14,787 nt of DNA from JBGPJM01 sp041485385 (GTDB lineage: Bacteria; Planctomycetota; Phycisphaerae; Phycisphaerales; UBA1924): NCBI GenBank assembly GCA_041485385.1, contig JBGPJM010000119.1, positions 1 to 14,787 of the forward strand, written 5' to 3'. The notes beneath the pieces are model-generated. The model did no database searches. It saw only the letters and a program-made list of their open reading frames with translations, and had not been told where the DNA came from. Positions 14,501 to 14,787 of this stretch are shown one piece after another (position 1 is the stretch's first letter; the number at the start of each line of letters is the position of its first letter). Made by a program: the position numbers and the translations under genes.

Positions 14501-14787
14501 GCGCACCCGCGCCCTGGTCACCGCCATCCGCGAGATCCGCGCCAAGCACAACCTGCCTCCCAAGCGCCGCATCACCCTGCACGCCCCCGCCGCCCTCATC
14601 AAGGACCTCGACTCCATCGGCGCCCGCTCCTACGTCGAATCCCTCGGCACGCTGGACGCCATCACCACCGACCCGGCCCCCAAGGACGCCGCGGCCACCC
14701 TCCGCTTCGAGTCCGCCGAGCTCACCCTCTCCAACCTCGCCGACGCGGCCCCGGCAGGGGGAGTCGCCGATACGACCGCCGAACGCG
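11523..14787 (+). CDS. valS: Valyl-tRNA synthetase with several insertions, 3' end beyond the window
   Basis: Class I synthetase that charges tRNA-Val and edits mischarged threonine. The frame opens at ATG 11523 (MPEPLPKTYSPA) and I followed it to the window edge, about 1088 codons, no stop. Key parts: HIGH-type HLGH (67-70) within PPPNVT and before MPGTDHAGIATQ; CP1 editing domain with TTRPETYLGDTA (267 onward) and KVTPAHDPNDYD; DWCISRQLWWGHRIPVW (about 519-535); DPDVLDTWFSSALWP; KMSKS (766-770); and the anticodon-binding helical domain (NFCNKLWNATRF, FCDWYLE). The final coiled coil is outside. Around KMSKS the wording (CTAREIITLWVSRM, VFIHAMIQDGEG, CQMTTQTQD) differs from E. coli and looks planctomycete-like. 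Unusual are a G10 tract near the N-terminus, two tandem-repeat insertions, a small palindrome and a lower-GC insert of about 108 codons, all in frame. No strong ribosome site is seen. Confidence 0.96.
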   Translation, partial: MPEPLPKTYSPAATEPLITLRWDAADDRSAGSGGGGAFHAEPGPVLSGERKPYCIFIPPPNVTAALHLGHALNNTLQDILVRAHRMMGFETLWMPGTDHAGIATQAVVEKRLRQEGTLKGPLKQSMTREAFVTQVQAFKDEYEATITHQLKVMGCSCDWARQRFTMDPQCAAAVREAFFRLFKDGLIYRGKRLVNWDPVLQTAVADDETEDVEIDGHFYYLRYPLVHPVKGAAKAVQPVTWSELATRGYPGASEHPAEEQAWVTVATTRPETYLGDTAIGVNPHDPRAKSLRGLLVELPLVGRILPIIEDDYVVLPAAMQKDPDAAASDPKAQFATGFLKVTPAHDPNDYDLYMRHKAVMDTHAPGGSALINIFAPDATVSDKHGWPDAAGAHLFLGLSREEARKKVVAEFYARGLLEETKPYKHTVKHSDRSKAVIEPYLSDQWYVKVTDDRMRGSALRAMAPDQRTSSLDASMPHASMPSRSSTSSTPPSAPGDGELRFYPARYAKTFENWHENIRDWCISRQLWWGHRIPVWRFSFFESATTSEEGVAGARQRCARLLIDLCAAARLDDELCLQFDGSESDRAYLCARTVRAARIVDLLKALFSQEPEEAETEFRELGLSRDALRAASELSYFMDANLTQDPDVLDTWFSSALWPLSTLGWPDPDKFPDTKGLLEAFNPSSVLCTAREIITLWVSRMTMFNRYFLPACHSVASDTSPSVPSDTSPSVAPSLRRSVASEGRGTGPLPFNDVFIHAMIQDGEGRKMSKSLGNGVDPRDIIESHGADAMRFVLCQMTTQTQDVRMPVVADPTTGKNTSPKFDIGRNFCNKLWNATRFALSMLPTGSSPAPSAAVGPRSFSLADRWMLSRLTTAVADINTALKNYQFSDYAQSLYDLLWRDFCDWYLEAIKPTIKESPAQQAVLAHALETIVRLLHPIAPFITEAIWEHLKEIQTAPINGITLPPSRRGGLLCTAGWPEIAPTLRDERAEKDFERTRALVTAIREIRAKHNLPPKRRITLHAPAALIKDLDSIGARSYVESLGTLDAITTDPAPKDAAATLRFESAELTLSNLADAAPAGGVADTTAER
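11622..11631 (+). repeat. G10 homopolymer inside valS
   Basis: Ten consecutive G code for part of a Gly4 stretch (residues 33-36) between the N-terminal PLITLRWDAADD segment and AFHAEPG. It lies upstream of the catalytic HLGH motif, so a change of one base would shift the frame and destroy the enzyme. Length is read directly; a sequencing length error is possible. Confidence 0.9.
12934..12964 (+). repeat. Tandem octamer repeat (TCGATGCC) inside valS
   Basis: Four adjacent units, TCGATGCC twice, TCATGCC (one base shorter) and TCGATGCC again, span 31 nt. They encode part of a Ser/Pro/Met-rich loop (about residues 471-481) just before GDGELRFYPARYAKTF, where other synthetases have only a short connection. 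Confidence 0.9.
13128..13451 (+). other. Lower-GC insert of about 108 codons inside valS
   Basis: It lies between HRIPVW and DPDVLDTWFSS. E. coli ValRS has about 30 residues here. By hand count this stretch is about 57% GC, whereas valS on both sides is clearly higher, and its codons (TTT, TTG, TTA, GAA, GCA, CGA, TAT) are largely avoided elsewhere in the gene. The frame is intact. The peptide starts RFSFFESATTSEEG, is rich in Leu, Ala, Arg and Glu, probably helical, with five scattered Cys and no clear zinc pattern. I recognise no domain. Confidence 0.8.
13657..13740 (+). repeat. 24-nt tandem repeat plus TCCGTCGCT expansion inside valS
   Basis: Two near-identical 24-nt units (13657-13680 and 13681-13704, differing at two bases) are followed by a run of CCGTCGCT-like short units to 13740. 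They encode a Ser/Pro/Thr-rich loop (about residues 712-739) directly before PFNDVFIHAMIQDGEGRKMSKS, in frame. Other ValRS sequences have a short connection at this place. Confidence 0.9.
14411..14425 (+). repeat. Small palindrome inside valS
   Basis: CCCCTC, a 3-nt loop GCG and GAGGGG, flanked by further C and G runs, encode part of TLPPSRRGGLLC. This breaks up the anticodon-domain segment just before GWPEIAP and looks like a small palindromic insertion. Confidence 0.6.

Noticed and set aside
1..14787. Search for CRISPR arrays, transposases, phage genes, toxin-antitoxin pairs and defence systems
   Set aside because: No regularly spaced direct repeats, no recognisable mobile or defence proteins on either strand; the region looks like stable chromosomal backbone.

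Overview
The window is GC-rich (roughly two thirds G+C) and reads as ordinary chromosomal DNA of a planctomycete, most likely of the Phycisphaerales type. The clues are a tiny zinc-ribbon protein with the C-x-x-C-G-Y-D-L ... C-P-E-C-G signature that is frequent in that group, a valyl-tRNA synthetase with planctomycete-like wording around its KMSKS motif, many lineage-specific proteins with one membrane anchor, and very high GC at third codon positions. This placement is inference from remembered family features, not from a search. I see no CRISPR array, phage, transposase, rRNA or tRNA.

Layout. Position 1-212 (minus) is the N-terminus of an unknown protein running off the left edge, with a glycine tract. 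372-2447 (minus) is a large exported or anchored protein that I cannot name with certainty. 2448-2811 is intergenic and carries two strong hairpin terminators with the same core but opposite polarity. 2812-4575 (minus) is ribosomal protein S1. 4846-5052 (plus) is the zinc-ribbon membrane micro-protein, which converges on a receiver-like protein at 5077-5460 (minus). 5669-7051 (plus) is glutamate dehydrogenase with a textbook terminator. Then a leftward group of three genes, 9148 to 7167, encodes a BamE-like small membrane protein, a lipoprotein and a short-chain dehydrogenase. 9187-10122 (plus) is endonuclease IV, which diverges from that group. 10207-11370 (minus) is a TPR protein. 11523 to the right edge (plus) is valyl-tRNA synthetase, incomplete at its 3' end.

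The genes form no single pathway: they cover translation (rpsA, valS), DNA repair (nfo), amino-acid/nitrogen metabolism (gdhA) and envelope functions. I did not find a convincing new multi-gene system. The most interesting signals are smaller. (1) valS carries several insertions that look recently acquired: a block of about 108 codons with much lower GC, two tandem-repeat insertions, a G10 tract and a small palindrome. (2) A set of start codons is preceded at 5-7 nt by a TANNNT box, which suggests leaderless transcription; the nfo / BamE-like divergent pair shows it symmetrically in 38 bp. (3) The opposed twin terminators next to rpsA include one that ends no visible plus-strand gene.
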